A stretch of 64,000 nucleotides of DNA from CAZELM01 sp964512995. Lineage in GTDB: Bacteria > CSSED10-310. Location: NCBI GenBank assembly GCA_964512995.1, contig CAZELM010000020.1, positions 22,795-86,794 on the forward strand. The letters are read 5' to 3'. A model generated the notes under the pieces. It was not told where the DNA came from, searched no databases, and saw only the letters and a list, made by a program, of their open reading frames with translations. This document shows, in pieces, positions 26,762 through 35,731 of this stretch; position 1 is the first letter of the stretch; each line of letters opens with the position of its first letter. Position numbers and translations under genes: made by a program.

Positions 26762-28032
26762 GACTCTTTCCAAAATATTCTGTATTTATTGGCCAATCCA
26801 GGCGTCACTTCAGCGACGATCTCAACGCCATGATCCCTATAATTCAGGTCCTTGACTGTACCTTCTCTTTGGATTAAGGCAACGATATCACTATTTGAGT
26901 ACGGTATCATAAACGTTACTTCTATAAATCGGATGGATTGAAATCGCATGATTTCATCGATCAGTATATCCATACCACTGCCCGTTAGTGCGCTGATTCC
27001 TACCGCATATCCCCCATCTTTCAATGATAATCGTCCTGGTATCATCTCTGGAACCAAATCGATTTTATTATATATCTGGAGAATGGGTTTCTGTTCAATA
27101 TCCAGGGAGTTTAAAACCCTTTCGACTTCTTTTATCTGATCATCCCGATTCGAAGAAGCGGCATTGATGACATGAAGAATCAAGTCTGACTGTACAACCT
27201 CCTCCAGTGTCGCTCGGAATGAGACCACCAGTTGGTGTGGCAATTTTGAAATGAACCCGACGGTATCGGAAATGATAACTTTCTGGTTATTTGGCAGATG
27301 GAGCAATCGGATCGTTGGATCCAACGTAGCGAACAACTGATCCATCACCAGAACAGTTGCTCCAGTAAGCTGGTTCAATAATGTGGATTTCCCGGCGTTG
27401 GTATATCCGACCAAAGCCACAGAAAGAAGCCCAACCTTTTGTCTGCTCTTCCGCTGCAACCTTCGCCGGTTTTTGATCTTTTCAATTTCCGCTTTCAGGC
27501 TGACAATACGTTGTCGGATCCTTCTTCTATCCACTTCAAGTTGCGTCTCGCCTGGGCCACGCGTTCCGATGCCTGCACCCAAACGGCTGAGATGTTCCCA
27601 CATTCGTGTCAGTCTTGGGAGACGGTATTCGAGCTGAGCGAGTTCAACCTGGAGTTTGCCTTCTTTTGTTTTTGCCCGGTGTGCAAAAATATCCAGTATC
27701 ATCCCAGTGCGATCAATCACCCGTACCCCCCAAATATCCTCCAAATTCCGTTGTTGTGCCGGAGAAAGTGAATCATCCAGGACAACCAAAGTGACATTTT
27801 TCTCTAAAATTTTCTGACGGATCTCCTCTATTTTTCCAGTGCCGATAAAGGTAGCGCTTCGTATTTTATCAATATCACACAACAACGTATCCGAGATGTG
27901 CGCTCCAGCAGATATAATGAGTGATTTCAACTCTTCCAGAGCAGCCTCTGCATCCGCTCGCGTCCAATCCGTATGCCTAATGCCGACTGCAATGGCACTT
28001 TCGTCTTTTCTTTCAATGCTGACCTGATCCAT
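26758..28032 (-). CDS. hflX: GTPase HflX
   Basis: Ribosome-splitting GTPase used under stress. 424 residues: N-terminal HflX domain (FIGTGKIEEI, VVLDDSLSPAQQRNLEDIW, RVIDRTGMILDIFAHRAKTKEGKLQVELAQ), linker GAGIGTRGPGETQLEVDRRRI, then G domain with GYTNAGKST and DTVGFISKLPHQLV. It follows miaA by 3 bases on the same strand; the mutL-miaA-hflX order also occurs in E. coli (with hfq between). Confidence 0.96.
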   Translation of the reverse strand: MDQVSIERKDESAIAVGIRHTDWTRADAEAALEELKSLIISAGAHISDTLLCDIDKIRSATFIGTGKIEEIRQKILEKNVTLVVLDDSLSPAQQRNLEDIWGVRVIDRTGMILDIFAHRAKTKEGKLQVELAQLEYRLPRLTRMWEHLSRLGAGIGTRGPGETQLEVDRRRIRQRIVSLKAEIEKIKNRRRLQRKSRQKVGLLSVALVGYTNAGKSTLLNQLTGATVLVMDQLFATLDPTIRLLHLPNNQKVIISDTVGFISKLPHQLVVSFRATLEEVVQSDLILHVINAASSNRDDQIKEVERVLNSLDIEQKPILQIYNKIDLVPEMIPGRLSLKDGGYAVGISALTGSGMDILIDEIMRFQSIRFIEVTFMIPYSNSDIVALIQREGTVKDLNYRDHGVEIVAEVTPGLANKYRIFWKES

Positions 28033-28035
28033 ACT

Positions 28036-28995
28036 TCAATTTAAAAACTCCCTGATCTTTTTGAATGCCAATCTTTGTGTGATCTGGGGCTGATCGGGAT
28101 TATGATCCAACCAATGAACATCAGATTCTTTACGAAACCATGTGAACTGACGTTTGGCATAATGTCTCGTGTCACGTTTGATTATCTCAATGGCGCGCTC
28201 CAAAGATATTTCGTGTTTCAGATACATGATGATCTGCTTGTAGCCAATCGCATTGAATGCGGGGGCAGCATATCCAAATTGTTCCACCAAACGCTTCGTT
28301 TCATCTGTCAATCCTGCTTTGATCATCCCGTCCACCCTCTGTTCAATACGATTATAGAGTTGATGACGGTCGACATTAAGTACCAAATAGAGGGAGTCAA
28401 ATTGTTGATATTGAAAAGCATGCTCCAAATATTCTTCGGTGATGGTTTTGTTCCCTGCCAGAAGAATTTCCAATGCTCTCAATAACCGATACGTATCATT
28501 CGGTTGGATGTTCTTCGCACGGTCAGGATCCAAACGCTGGAGAGTATGATAAAGCTCTCCAGTTCCCATCTGAGCCAATTTCAGTCTTAACTCCCCCCGA
28601 ATCTCTGGATCTCCTGGTGGGACATGAGCCAGACCATATCTGAGAGCTCGAATATATAATCCTGTTCCTCCAACTATCAATGGATGGGATCCTCTCGATG
28701 AGATATCTTCGATGCATGTACACGCCTGGCGCTGGTAATCAGCGGCGGAAAACGGAGTGTCCGGATCCAAGATGTTCAAAAGATGATGAGGGATTCGCGC
28801 TATGATTTCAGGAGATGGCTTATCCGTTCCGATATCCATTCCACGGTAGATCTGTCGTGAATCTGCATTGATGATCTCAAGCGGTAATCGATATTCGTGC
28901 TCGAATAACAACTGAGATAATGTACTTTTCCCGGATCCGGTCGGTCCTGCAATGATAACAATTTTGGATTTGTCGCGAGAAATGCCTGCGTTCAT
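28036..28995 (-). CDS. miaA: tRNA dimethylallyltransferase
   Basis: Adds a dimethylallyl group to A37 of tRNAs that read codons beginning with U. 319 residues: P-loop GPTGSGKST at 17-25, INADSRQIYRGMDIGTDKP near 38, HHLLNILDP near 65, and VGGTGLYIRALRYGL. The start overlaps the mutL stop by 4 bases. No miaB is seen in the window. Confidence 0.97.
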   Translation of the reverse strand: MNAGISRDKSKIVIIAGPTGSGKSTLSQLLFEHEYRLPLEIINADSRQIYRGMDIGTDKPSPEIIARIPHHLLNILDPDTPFSAADYQRQACTCIEDISSRGSHPLIVGGTGLYIRALRYGLAHVPPGDPEIRGELRLKLAQMGTGELYHTLQRLDPDRAKNIQPNDTYRLLRALEILLAGNKTITEEYLEHAFQYQQFDSLYLVLNVDRHQLYNRIEQRVDGMIKAGLTDETKRLVEQFGYAAPAFNAIGYKQIIMYLKHEISLERAIEIIKRDTRHYAKRQFTWFRKESDVHWLDHNPDQPQITQRLAFKKIREFLN

Positions 28996-30839
28996 CGTCT
29001 GAACTTCAGTTCCAGTTCATGCCGGTCCATCCGGATGATAATCGGACGACCATGGGGACATGTCGATGGCAAGGGATGTCTGAACAACTCAGAGACCAAT
29101 GCCTTCATTTGAAGATGATCGATACTGTCGCCGGATTTAATTGCACGCCGGCAGGAAAGTGTGACCAGCATTTTTTGTTCGGAGCGACGGCTTCGTTCAC
29201 TAGAACCTACTTCAAGCAGATCATCCGCAATATTCTTGAGAAGCAATTCCGGGACTTCCTGATGGAGATGTTCTGGCAACGATCTGATTAAAAACGAATC
29301 TTTCCCGAATGGCTCCACAACCATCCCAAACTCTCGCAACAGATCGGAAAACTCCTGAATCACCAGTGCTTGCTGAGGCTCCAGATCCACTGGGACCGGA
29401 AACATCAGACTTTGACTCGGAATAACACCCGACCGATACTGTCTCATAAATCTCTCATACAGAATCCGTTCATGTGCCGTATGCTGATCAATGATCAGCA
29501 ATTGGGAGGCTGTCTCGACCAGAATGAATGTTTGATAAAGTTGACCGATCACTTTCCAGTCTTGATAAATCTCCTGGTTTTGAAGTGAATGATCCAGCGA
29601 TAAATTCGGTTGGATCATGGCATTTGTGTGGATCGGAACATCCTCATGATTTTTGGATGAATCATATTTCATCCTTATCCCCTGATCGATTTCTTTCTCC
29701 AAAAACTGCAATGGAATCCGGGGAGGTTCCAGTTTGGGAGCATTCAAGATGGTTATATTGTGAAACGCAGTGGATTCCGCATTTACAGACGAAGAGTGAT
29801 CTGGAGTCTCCGGATTCGTTGGAGATGAGGGCAGGAGCCTTTTCAGGGATCCTGCCAATGCGTTCTCAACCACCTGCTGAACGATAAAAAAAATTCTTTG
29901 GGAGTCTCTGAAACGAACTTCAGACTTCGCCGGGTGGACATTGACATCCAGCAACGTAGGCGGCATATTCAATTTCAAAAGAAACACAGGATGTTTATGG
30001 GATGTTAAAAATTTTTGATATCCACGATATACCGCTTGAGTAACCAGCCGATCACGAGTTCTGCGACCATTGATATACAGCCGCTGTGATCGTCCGGTTG
30101 CCTGAAGGAATTCCGGATCACAGATATAGCCTTCAATTTGAGTATCAGGATAAACCGTGTCGATCGGTATCATTTCCCTGAGATACGGCTCACCGAGAGC
30201 CGCAGTAATTCGTGCAGCCCATCGGTCTACCATCGGAATATCCAGAATAACGCGATCATCCTCTCTGAAGACAAAATGGATTTGCGGATTAGTCAAAGCA
30301 TGATCGATTATTGTTTCAAATACATGCCCATATTCGGTTCTGGCCGATTTCAAGAATTTCCGGCGAGCTGGAACGTTGTAAAACAGGGTATGTACCTGGA
30401 TTTTTGTACCCGGCGCACAAGCTACTGGTTGGACATCCTTCAGGATACCTCCTTCGATAACCAGACGACACCCATTTTCCGCATCTCTGACATAAGAGTC
30501 CATGATAACTTTGGAAACAGACGCGATGCTTGGAAGCGCTTCTCCACGGAATCCCAATGTATTTATATTATCCAGATCTTCGATTACACTGATCTTACTA
30601 GTGGCATGACGCTCGAAAGCAAGCAAGAGACTATCAGGGTCGATGCCACATCCATCATCCGTAACAGAAATTAAGGCCAACCCACCGGATCGAATATCAA
30701 TCTCGATTCGGGAAGCTGTTGCATCAATGGCATTATCAAGTAATTCACGGATGACAGAGGAAGGACGTTCAATGATTTCCCCGGCTGCTATCCGGTTCGC
30801 AATCGCCTCAGGCAACACAATGATTCTGTTATTTTTCAC
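28992..30839 (-). CDS. mutL: DNA mismatch repair protein MutL (endonuclease type)
   Basis: Links MutS to downstream mismatch-repair steps. From GTG 30839, chosen for the AGAGGAG RBS and the classical start KNNRIIVLPEAIANRIAAGE, it has 615 residues; an ATG 48 codons upstream gives no conserved sequence. N-terminal GHKL ATPase motifs: ELLDNAIDA, DDGCGI, GFRGEALPSI and NGRRTRDRLV. The C-terminal half keeps the metal-binding endonuclease motif DQHTAHERILYE at 451-462 and CPHGRP near the end, so it is probably a nicking MutL as in bacteria without MutH. MutS is not in the window. Confidence 0.96.
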   Translation of the reverse strand: MKNNRIIVLPEAIANRIAAGEIIERPSSVIRELLDNAIDATASRIEIDIRSGGLALISVTDDGCGIDPDSLLLAFERHATSKISVIEDLDNINTLGFRGEALPSIASVSKVIMDSYVRDAENGCRLVIEGGILKDVQPVACAPGTKIQVHTLFYNVPARRKFLKSARTEYGHVFETIIDHALTNPQIHFVFREDDRVILDIPMVDRWAARITAALGEPYLREMIPIDTVYPDTQIEGYICDPEFLQATGRSQRLYINGRRTRDRLVTQAVYRGYQKFLTSHKHPVFLLKLNMPPTLLDVNVHPAKSEVRFRDSQRIFFIVQQVVENALAGSLKRLLPSSPTNPETPDHSSSVNAESTAFHNITILNAPKLEPPRIPLQFLEKEIDQGIRMKYDSSKNHEDVPIHTNAMIQPNLSLDHSLQNQEIYQDWKVIGQLYQTFILVETASQLLIIDQHTAHERILYERFMRQYRSGVIPSQSLMFPVPVDLEPQQALVIQEFSDLLREFGMVVEPFGKDSFLIRSLPEHLHQEVPELLLKNIADDLLEVGSSERSRRSEQKMLVTLSCRRAIKSGDSIDHLQMKALVSELFRHPLPSTCPHGRPIIIRMDRHELELKFRR

Positions 30840-30982
30840 TACTCTCCTCTGATTTTGAGTCGGGATGACTACGAAGCAGTTCAACAGGCTTGATACGCCA
30901 CTTGGACAGTGTAATTCATATGAATAGATAGAATCCAGATTCGAAAAAATGTTACCACTCGAGAACAAAGTGGTTGAATTCA

Positions 30983-32035
30983 TTACTCATAAATTTTGAT
31001 ACTCAATTCATTCAATTCACCCGATGCCAAAACACCCTGACGCATTTCCGATCGTCCCCAAGATGGGGTAACATTTAAAATATAACCGCCGGCCGGAAGA
31101 CCCGTGAATGAAAAATTGCCATAGCGATCGACTTCCTGACGGTTTAACTCATCGCGCGTTTTGAGTTCGATCCTGCATGTACCCATGAGAGGTACGATTT
31201 TGCCGACAACTGCTCCCATGTTTCGAGTTGAGGTGGTTAATCGCCTTTGAATCCCTGTTTCGGTCAGATCTGGCCGAGTCTTCTGATCGATTGTCCAGAC
31301 ATCCTTTTGTTCTTCGATGATTTCGATTTGAACACCAATATCGGAAAGATCGTTGATCGTTGGATCCACCTCCTTAGTCGGTGCCAGTACAATATGATAT
31401 GGACTGATGAAATCCTGGGTCACTCCAGGCTCAGATTGAAGTGCACCGATTTCAGGATAATCCACTTCCATCCATCGATGAAAAACGCTCTTTTGATTAT
31501 TGACCAGGCATCCGGAGACGGGGCGGCAGGAGATATCCATGGATTTGAGTATTTCGATTGCCAAATTGGAACGACCGACACAATTCCCGAAATGCCTCTG
31601 CAAAACATCCTTCCATGTTTGAGATTGGGAAGCCTCTTCGTTATAAGGCGCTGTTTTGTCTACCCAAGCCAAGACTTCTCTCACTGCATCACTCATAGAC
31701 GTCACTTCCTGCATTGAAGTGATGAGTGTTTGGTCTTGGCATTCAGGTGGAAGTTTTCCTGATTGGAATGTGAACGGGATTGTTATGATGATAGGGCTGA
31801 GATCTGTTGTTACGGTAACGAGATAACCTCGATGAATTTTTTTGAAAGTCTGATCAAAACCCCGCGTATGGATTTCAGAAAGAATGAGTTTTTCTTGTGG
31901 ATCCTGGATCGTATACTGGACAGACCATTTCCCTTTCAGAATATAGTCGATACCTGTCTTTCCAAAAAGGACATGAGGAATGAGAAGGCAGTGACACAGA
32001 AGATAAATATAGATTATTTTGTGTTTTGTATTCAT
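30983..32035 (-). CDS. Secreted transglutaminase-like protein
   Basis: 350 residues with a signal peptide (about 1-25, IYLLCHCLLIPHVLFG). A transglutaminase/protease-like core is visible: GNCVGRSNLAIEILKSM with the candidate catalytic Cys, then FHRWMEVDYPEIG with the His and a later Asp. The C-terminal part (RYGNFSFTGLPAGGYILNV) looks like a carboxypeptidase-regulatory-like/CNA-B beta-sandwich. Such proteins may act as peptidases in the periplasm; substrate unknown. It lies between the phosphoesterase and mutL genes. The 143-base gap to mutL shows no gene. Confidence 0.75.
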   Translation of the reverse strand: MNTKHKIIYIYLLCHCLLIPHVLFGKTGIDYILKGKWSVQYTIQDPQEKLILSEIHTRGFDQTFKKIHRGYLVTVTTDLSPIIITIPFTFQSGKLPPECQDQTLITSMQEVTSMSDAVREVLAWVDKTAPYNEEASQSQTWKDVLQRHFGNCVGRSNLAIEILKSMDISCRPVSGCLVNNQKSVFHRWMEVDYPEIGALQSEPGVTQDFISPYHIVLAPTKEVDPTINDLSDIGVQIEIIEEQKDVWTIDQKTRPDLTETGIQRRLTTSTRNMGAVVGKIVPLMGTCRIELKTRDELNRQEVDRYGNFSFTGLPAGGYILNVTPSWGRSEMRQGVLASGELNELSIKIYE

Positions 32036-32038
32036 GGA

Positions 32039-32767
32039 TTATTTTCCTAATTCAAGACGTTCGATTAAGTAATTCGGGAGTGAGAATTTACGCATTTTAT
32101 CCTGCGTTTTTTTAATATCGTACTGGACACGCTTCAATTCGATCGTTTGAGTTGATAGATTGTAGATAACAAAAGCTGGTGATGGATTCCCATCTCTCGG
32201 CTGGCCAACACTCCCGACATTAATAATGTATTTATAATCTTCTCTTAAATTTATAATCTGATGCGGATCAACAGCACATTCCTTGTTTTCCTTCTGAAGG
32301 ATAAATATCGGATGATGCGAATGGCCAACGAAGCAAATCTGAGTAGAGAAACACTCAAAATTATGCTGTGCTTCATACATGGTGAACAGGTAGTTCCATT
32401 GTTCGGCATCGCATGGTGTTGCATGAACAAAGGTCATATTATCTAAAACTTTATAGATTGGAAGGGTATGCAGGAATTCGACATCTTTAGATTCCAACAC
32501 GTTTCTGGTCCATAAAACCGCTTCTTTGGCAAATGGGTTAAAATATGATATATCCATCTTTCCGATGGCGGCATGGTCATGGTTACCAGCAAGGCTGATG
32601 ATATTTCTCTTTCTGATTTCCTCGATACATTCGCGGGGATTGGGGCCGTAACCGACAATATCGCCAAGGCAAATAGGGATGCAATCATCTTCTCGATCAA
32701 TTTCATCAATTACTGACTGCAGCGCTTCTAAATTACCATGAATGTCTGAAAAGATGAAATACTTCAC
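32039..32767 (-). CDS. Metallophosphoesterase (calcineurin-like)
   Basis: 242 residues with all motifs of the fold: FSDIHGN at 6-12, GDIVGYGPNP near 35, GNHDHA near 62, HATPCD near 115 and GHSHHP near 148, the ligands of a two-metal site. It belongs to the YfcE/MJ0936-like group of small phosphodiesterases; the natural substrate is unknown. It overlaps nusB by 4 bases and is followed by the transglutaminase-like gene after 3 bases. Confidence 0.9.
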   Translation of the reverse strand: MKYFIFSDIHGNLEALQSVIDEIDREDDCIPICLGDIVGYGPNPRECIEEIRKRNIISLAGNHDHAAIGKMDISYFNPFAKEAVLWTRNVLESKDVEFLHTLPIYKVLDNMTFVHATPCDAEQWNYLFTMYEAQHNFECFSTQICFVGHSHHPIFILQKENKECAVDPHQIINLREDYKYIINVGSVGQPRDGNPSPAFVIYNLSTQTIELKRVQYDIKKTQDKMRKFSLPNYLIERLELGK

Positions 32768-33237
32768 TTAAAAATCATCCCTTCTCGTTGAGAACCTTGT
32801 GGAGCATTATCTATTCTCAATATACGATATACCTTATCTAATACACCATTGACAAATTTGCCGGACTTTTCGGAGCTAAATGACTTGGCCATGTCAATCG
32901 CTTCATTCATGATCACTTTAAATGGGATCTCCGGCATATGCTCCATTTCAAAAACTGCAAGCCTTATGATGTTTCGATCGACGATCGACAACCGCCGTAC
33001 TGACCAGTTCTCGGCTGCATCTTCAATCCGTTGATCGAGTTTTCTTATATTCTGACAAATACCAACAATCAGTAAAAACGCTAAATCTCTAATTTTATCC
33101 GATGGATCTAAAAATTCAAGATGTTCCTTGATAACTGACTTCAAACAGTCCGGATCACTTTGTTCCAAACTGGAATCCACATCCAAGCGATACATAATCT
33201 GCAAAGCAATCTCTCGAACTCGCCGCCTGTTACCCAT
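32764..33237 (-). CDS. nusB: Transcription antitermination factor NusB
   Basis: All-helical RNA-binding protein of the rRNA antitermination complex. 157 residues: RRRVREIALQIMYRLDV at the N terminus, WSVRRLSIVDRNIIRLAVFEM and PFKVIMNEAIDMAKSF, SGKFVNGVLDKV. It follows ribH by 8 bases, the ribH-nusB order found in many bacteria. Confidence 0.96.
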   Translation of the reverse strand: MGNRRRVREIALQIMYRLDVDSSLEQSDPDCLKSVIKEHLEFLDPSDKIRDLAFLLIVGICQNIRKLDQRIEDAAENWSVRRLSIVDRNIIRLAVFEMEHMPEIPFKVIMNEAIDMAKSFSSEKSGKFVNGVLDKVYRILRIDNAPQGSQREGMIFK

Positions 33238-33245
33238 TCTTGTTG

Positions 33246-33713
33246 CTACTCCTTGAGCTTGTGATATAGATTTGCAAGCTCGATGGCACTCAATGCGGCA
33301 TCCCAGCCTTTGTTTCCGGATTTTGTACCTGCTCTTTCGATCGCTTGTTCAATAGAATCTGTAGTCAATACTCCAAATGTTACCGGAATATGACTATCAA
33401 ATCCCACTGATGCGATTCCTTTCGCCGCTTCGGCTGCTACGAAATCAAAATGGGGTGTATCTCCTCGGATAATCGCTCCCAGACAGATCACGGCATCATA
33501 TTGATTGGACTTCACGATTTTGCGTGCGACCATGGGTATCTCGAATGAGCCGGGCACCCATATTACATGAATTCTCTCTGTAGAAGCACCATGTCGAATG
33601 AGACAGTCCAACGCGCCATCCAGTAATTTCTGAGTGATCAATTCATTAAATCGGCTGATGACGACAGCAAAGGCAAAGTCATTTCCTGAGAGATAACCCT
33701 CAATTGTTTTCAT
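33246..33713 (-). CDS. ribH: 6,7-dimethyl-8-ribityllumazine synthase
   Basis: Condenses 5-amino-6-ribitylaminouracil with dihydroxybutanone phosphate to lumazine, the step before riboflavin synthase; forms an icosahedral or pentameric shell. 155 residues, with VVISRFNELITQKLLDGA, WVPGSFEIPMVA, LGAIIRGDTPHFDFVAAEAAKGI and FGVLTTDSIEQAIERAG. Its start overlaps the end of ribBA by 14 bases. Confidence 0.97.
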   Translation of the reverse strand: MKTIEGYLSGNDFAFAVVISRFNELITQKLLDGALDCLIRHGASTERIHVIWVPGSFEIPMVARKIVKSNQYDAVICLGAIIRGDTPHFDFVAAEAAKGIASVGFDSHIPVTFGVLTTDSIEQAIERAGTKSGNKGWDAALSAIELANLYHKLKE

Positions 33714-35016
33714 CCGTCACACTCCGCTCAGCAGGATAACCTTCCGTCGTCATCTCATCAGTAAAATTCAAGAGATGACCCAGTTTCCTGCGTTTAGTAT
33801 CCAGATAAAACCGATTTTCCTTGTTTGGGCAAACCTCCAGAGGAACCCGGTCTACGATATGCAATCCATATCCTTTCAAAGCAATAAATTTCCTGGGATT
33901 ATTGGTCATAAGCCGAAGGTGTGTAATGCCCAGAGCACATAAAATCTGCGCACCAATACCATATTCCCGTTGATCATCTTTGAATCCAAGACAGAGATTG
34001 GCTTCGACTGTATCATATCCATTATCCTGAAGTTGATACGCCTTCAGTTTATTGCTCAATCCAATACCTCTTCCTTCCTGCCGCATATACAGAAGAACAC
34101 CACAACCCTCATGCGCAATCATTTCCATGGCTTTTTCAAGTTGTTGTCCACAATCACAACGCAGTGAATGGAATACGTCTCCTGTAAGACATTCGGAATG
34201 CACCCGGACCAGTGTTGGTTTCCCCTGCTCTAGATCTCCCATGATCAACGCAACATGATCTTCATCATGAACGATATCCCGGAATACCATTGTCCGGAAT
34301 AGCCCATATCGGGTTGGGAGACGGGATTCAGCGGAAAGCTCGATCAGTTTTTCCGTTCGAGTTCTGAACTCGATCAGATCTGCCACAGTTATCATCTTCA
34401 AGTTATGTTTTAGCTTGAACCGGTATAGATCGGGAACACGCATCATCGTTCCATCTTCATTCAGGATTTCACATATCACTCCATACGGTTTCAATTTGGC
34501 CAATCGAGCCAGATCGACCGCCGCTTCTGTTTGACCTGCCCGTTTTAAAACACCACCCCGCTTCGCTCGCAATGGAAAAATGTGTCCTGGTCGGGCGAGT
34601 TCTGATGGCTGGGTTCCATCAGAAATCGCAACATTGATGGTATGGGAGCGGTCATAGGCAGAAATTCCAGTAGTGATTCCATATTTGGCATCAATCGAAA
34701 CAGTAAAAGCCGTCTGATATGGAGCCGTATTGTCTGTGACCATATCATCAAGGTTCAACTCCTTTAATTTTTCATCTGTCATCGGCAAACAGATCAGTCC
34801 CCTGCCGAGTTGTGTCATAAAATTGATCGCTTCAGGAGTCACTTTTTCTGCAGCCATCGTCAGGTCACCTTCATTCTCCCGGTCCTCATCATCAACAACA
34901 ATCACTATCTTTCCGTCTGCGATAGACTGGATTCCTTGTTCAATGGGATCAAAAAATTCAGCTTTTCTATTATGATCCGGTGTAATCAACAGGCTGTTCT
35001 CGGTTATTTCTGTCAT
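33700..35016 (-). CDS. ribBA: Bifunctional DHBP synthase / GTP cyclohydrolase II
   Basis: Makes both riboflavin precursors: dihydroxybutanone phosphate from ribulose 5-phosphate (N-terminal RibB half, VDDEDRENEGDLTMAAE, TGISAYDRSHTI) and the pyrimidine from GTP (C-terminal RibA half, HSECLTGDVFHSLRCDCGQQ with the three zinc Cys, RQEGRGIGLSNKL). 438 residues from ATG 35016, which has a GGAG nine bases upstream; ATG 35031 has none. Both catalytic halves look intact. Confidence 0.96.
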   Translation of the reverse strand: MTEITENSLLITPDHNRKAEFFDPIEQGIQSIADGKIVIVVDDEDRENEGDLTMAAEKVTPEAINFMTQLGRGLICLPMTDEKLKELNLDDMVTDNTAPYQTAFTVSIDAKYGITTGISAYDRSHTINVAISDGTQPSELARPGHIFPLRAKRGGVLKRAGQTEAAVDLARLAKLKPYGVICEILNEDGTMMRVPDLYRFKLKHNLKMITVADLIEFRTRTEKLIELSAESRLPTRYGLFRTMVFRDIVHDEDHVALIMGDLEQGKPTLVRVHSECLTGDVFHSLRCDCGQQLEKAMEMIAHEGCGVLLYMRQEGRGIGLSNKLKAYQLQDNGYDTVEANLCLGFKDDQREYGIGAQILCALGITHLRLMTNNPRKFIALKGYGLHIVDRVPLEVCPNKENRFYLDTKRRKLGHLLNFTDEMTTEGYPAERSVTDENN

Positions 35017-35044
35017 ATCAGAAAGCTCCATAATTATTTATATA

Positions 35045-35629
35045 TCACAACTTGAAGTAACGAGCTATATATTTCCCGAGGATATCGTATTCCAAATTGA
35101 TCTTATCTCCAGATTTTTTTTCGGAAAGAGTGGTATCGGAAAGAGTCAAAGGGATTACGATAACGGAAAATTCGCCCGATTGAAACAACTCACTGATCGT
35201 CAGGCTGATCCCATCAACGGCTATGGAGCCTTTTTCAACGATCAAAGAACCTGCATCCTTATCTGGTTTGATCACATACGTTTTTTCCTTACTCCCTGAA
35301 ACACGAGTGATCTTGCCCATACCATCGATATGCCCTTGCACAATGTGTCCATCCAGACGATCAGATAATATCATTGCCGGTTCTAAATTCACTTTTTCCA
35401 TTAATTGAAGTCTCTGGAACGTTGTTCTCTGAAGCGTTTCCTGAGATAGTTCGGCTGTAAATGTATCCTCTTTGCATTCAATGACAGTCAGACAGGCACC
35501 TGATACACATATGGAAGCGCCTCGAGTCAAGAGTGGAACAACAGAATGTGCTTTTATCGTCACTTTCCAGGGCACTTCCCGCTGAATTCGCCATACGGTA
35601 CCGATATTCCTTATAATCCCGGTGAACAT
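35045..35629 (-). CDS. ribE: Riboflavin synthase alpha chain
   Basis: Dismutates two lumazines to riboflavin. 194 residues with the two lumazine-binding repeats; N terminus MFTGII, ISVSGACLTV-like GASICVSGACLTVIEC, LSQETLQRTTF, then GHIVQGHIDGMGKI. GGAGGT upstream (11 bases from ATG). A short possible leader peptide ends on this RBS. Confidence 0.96.
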   Translation of the reverse strand: MFTGIIRNIGTVWRIQREVPWKVTIKAHSVVPLLTRGASICVSGACLTVIECKEDTFTAELSQETLQRTTFQRLQLMEKVNLEPAMILSDRLDGHIVQGHIDGMGKITRVSGSKEKTYVIKPDKDAGSLIVEKGSIAVDGISLTISELFQSGEFSVIVIPLTLSDTTLSEKKSGDKINLEYDILGKYIARYFKL

Positions 35630-35638
35630 TGTAATTAA

Positions 35639-35680
35639 TTACCTCCGATGGTCATCATAGCAGCTCCTCCATTCATTCAT
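35639..35680 (-). CDS. Possible 13-codon leader peptide before ribE
   Basis: On the minus strand a perfect GGAGGT sits 4 bases before an ATG (35680) that opens a 13-codon frame, MNEWRSCYDDHRR, ending in TAA. The stop overlaps the GGAGGTAA RBS of ribE, which would let its translation control RBS access. Just upstream are two small hairpins, AGGATA/TATCCT and CGGGA/TCCCG. The peptide has no run of one amino acid, so classical attenuation is not indicated. Function is speculative. Confidence 0.4.
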   Translation of the reverse strand: MNEWRSCYDDHRR

Positions 35681-35731
35681 CGTCACCTCCGGGAATACTC
35701 CCGTTCAGCAGGATAAAAGATATCCTACTCA

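Noticed and set aside
30840..30983. 48-codon N-terminal extension of MutL
   Set aside because: No homology in the extension; GTG 30839 has an AGAGGAG RBS and gives the classical MutL start.
35630..35731. FMN riboswitch (RFN element) before ribE
   Set aside because: None of the conserved RFN segments is present; only two short hairpins are seen.
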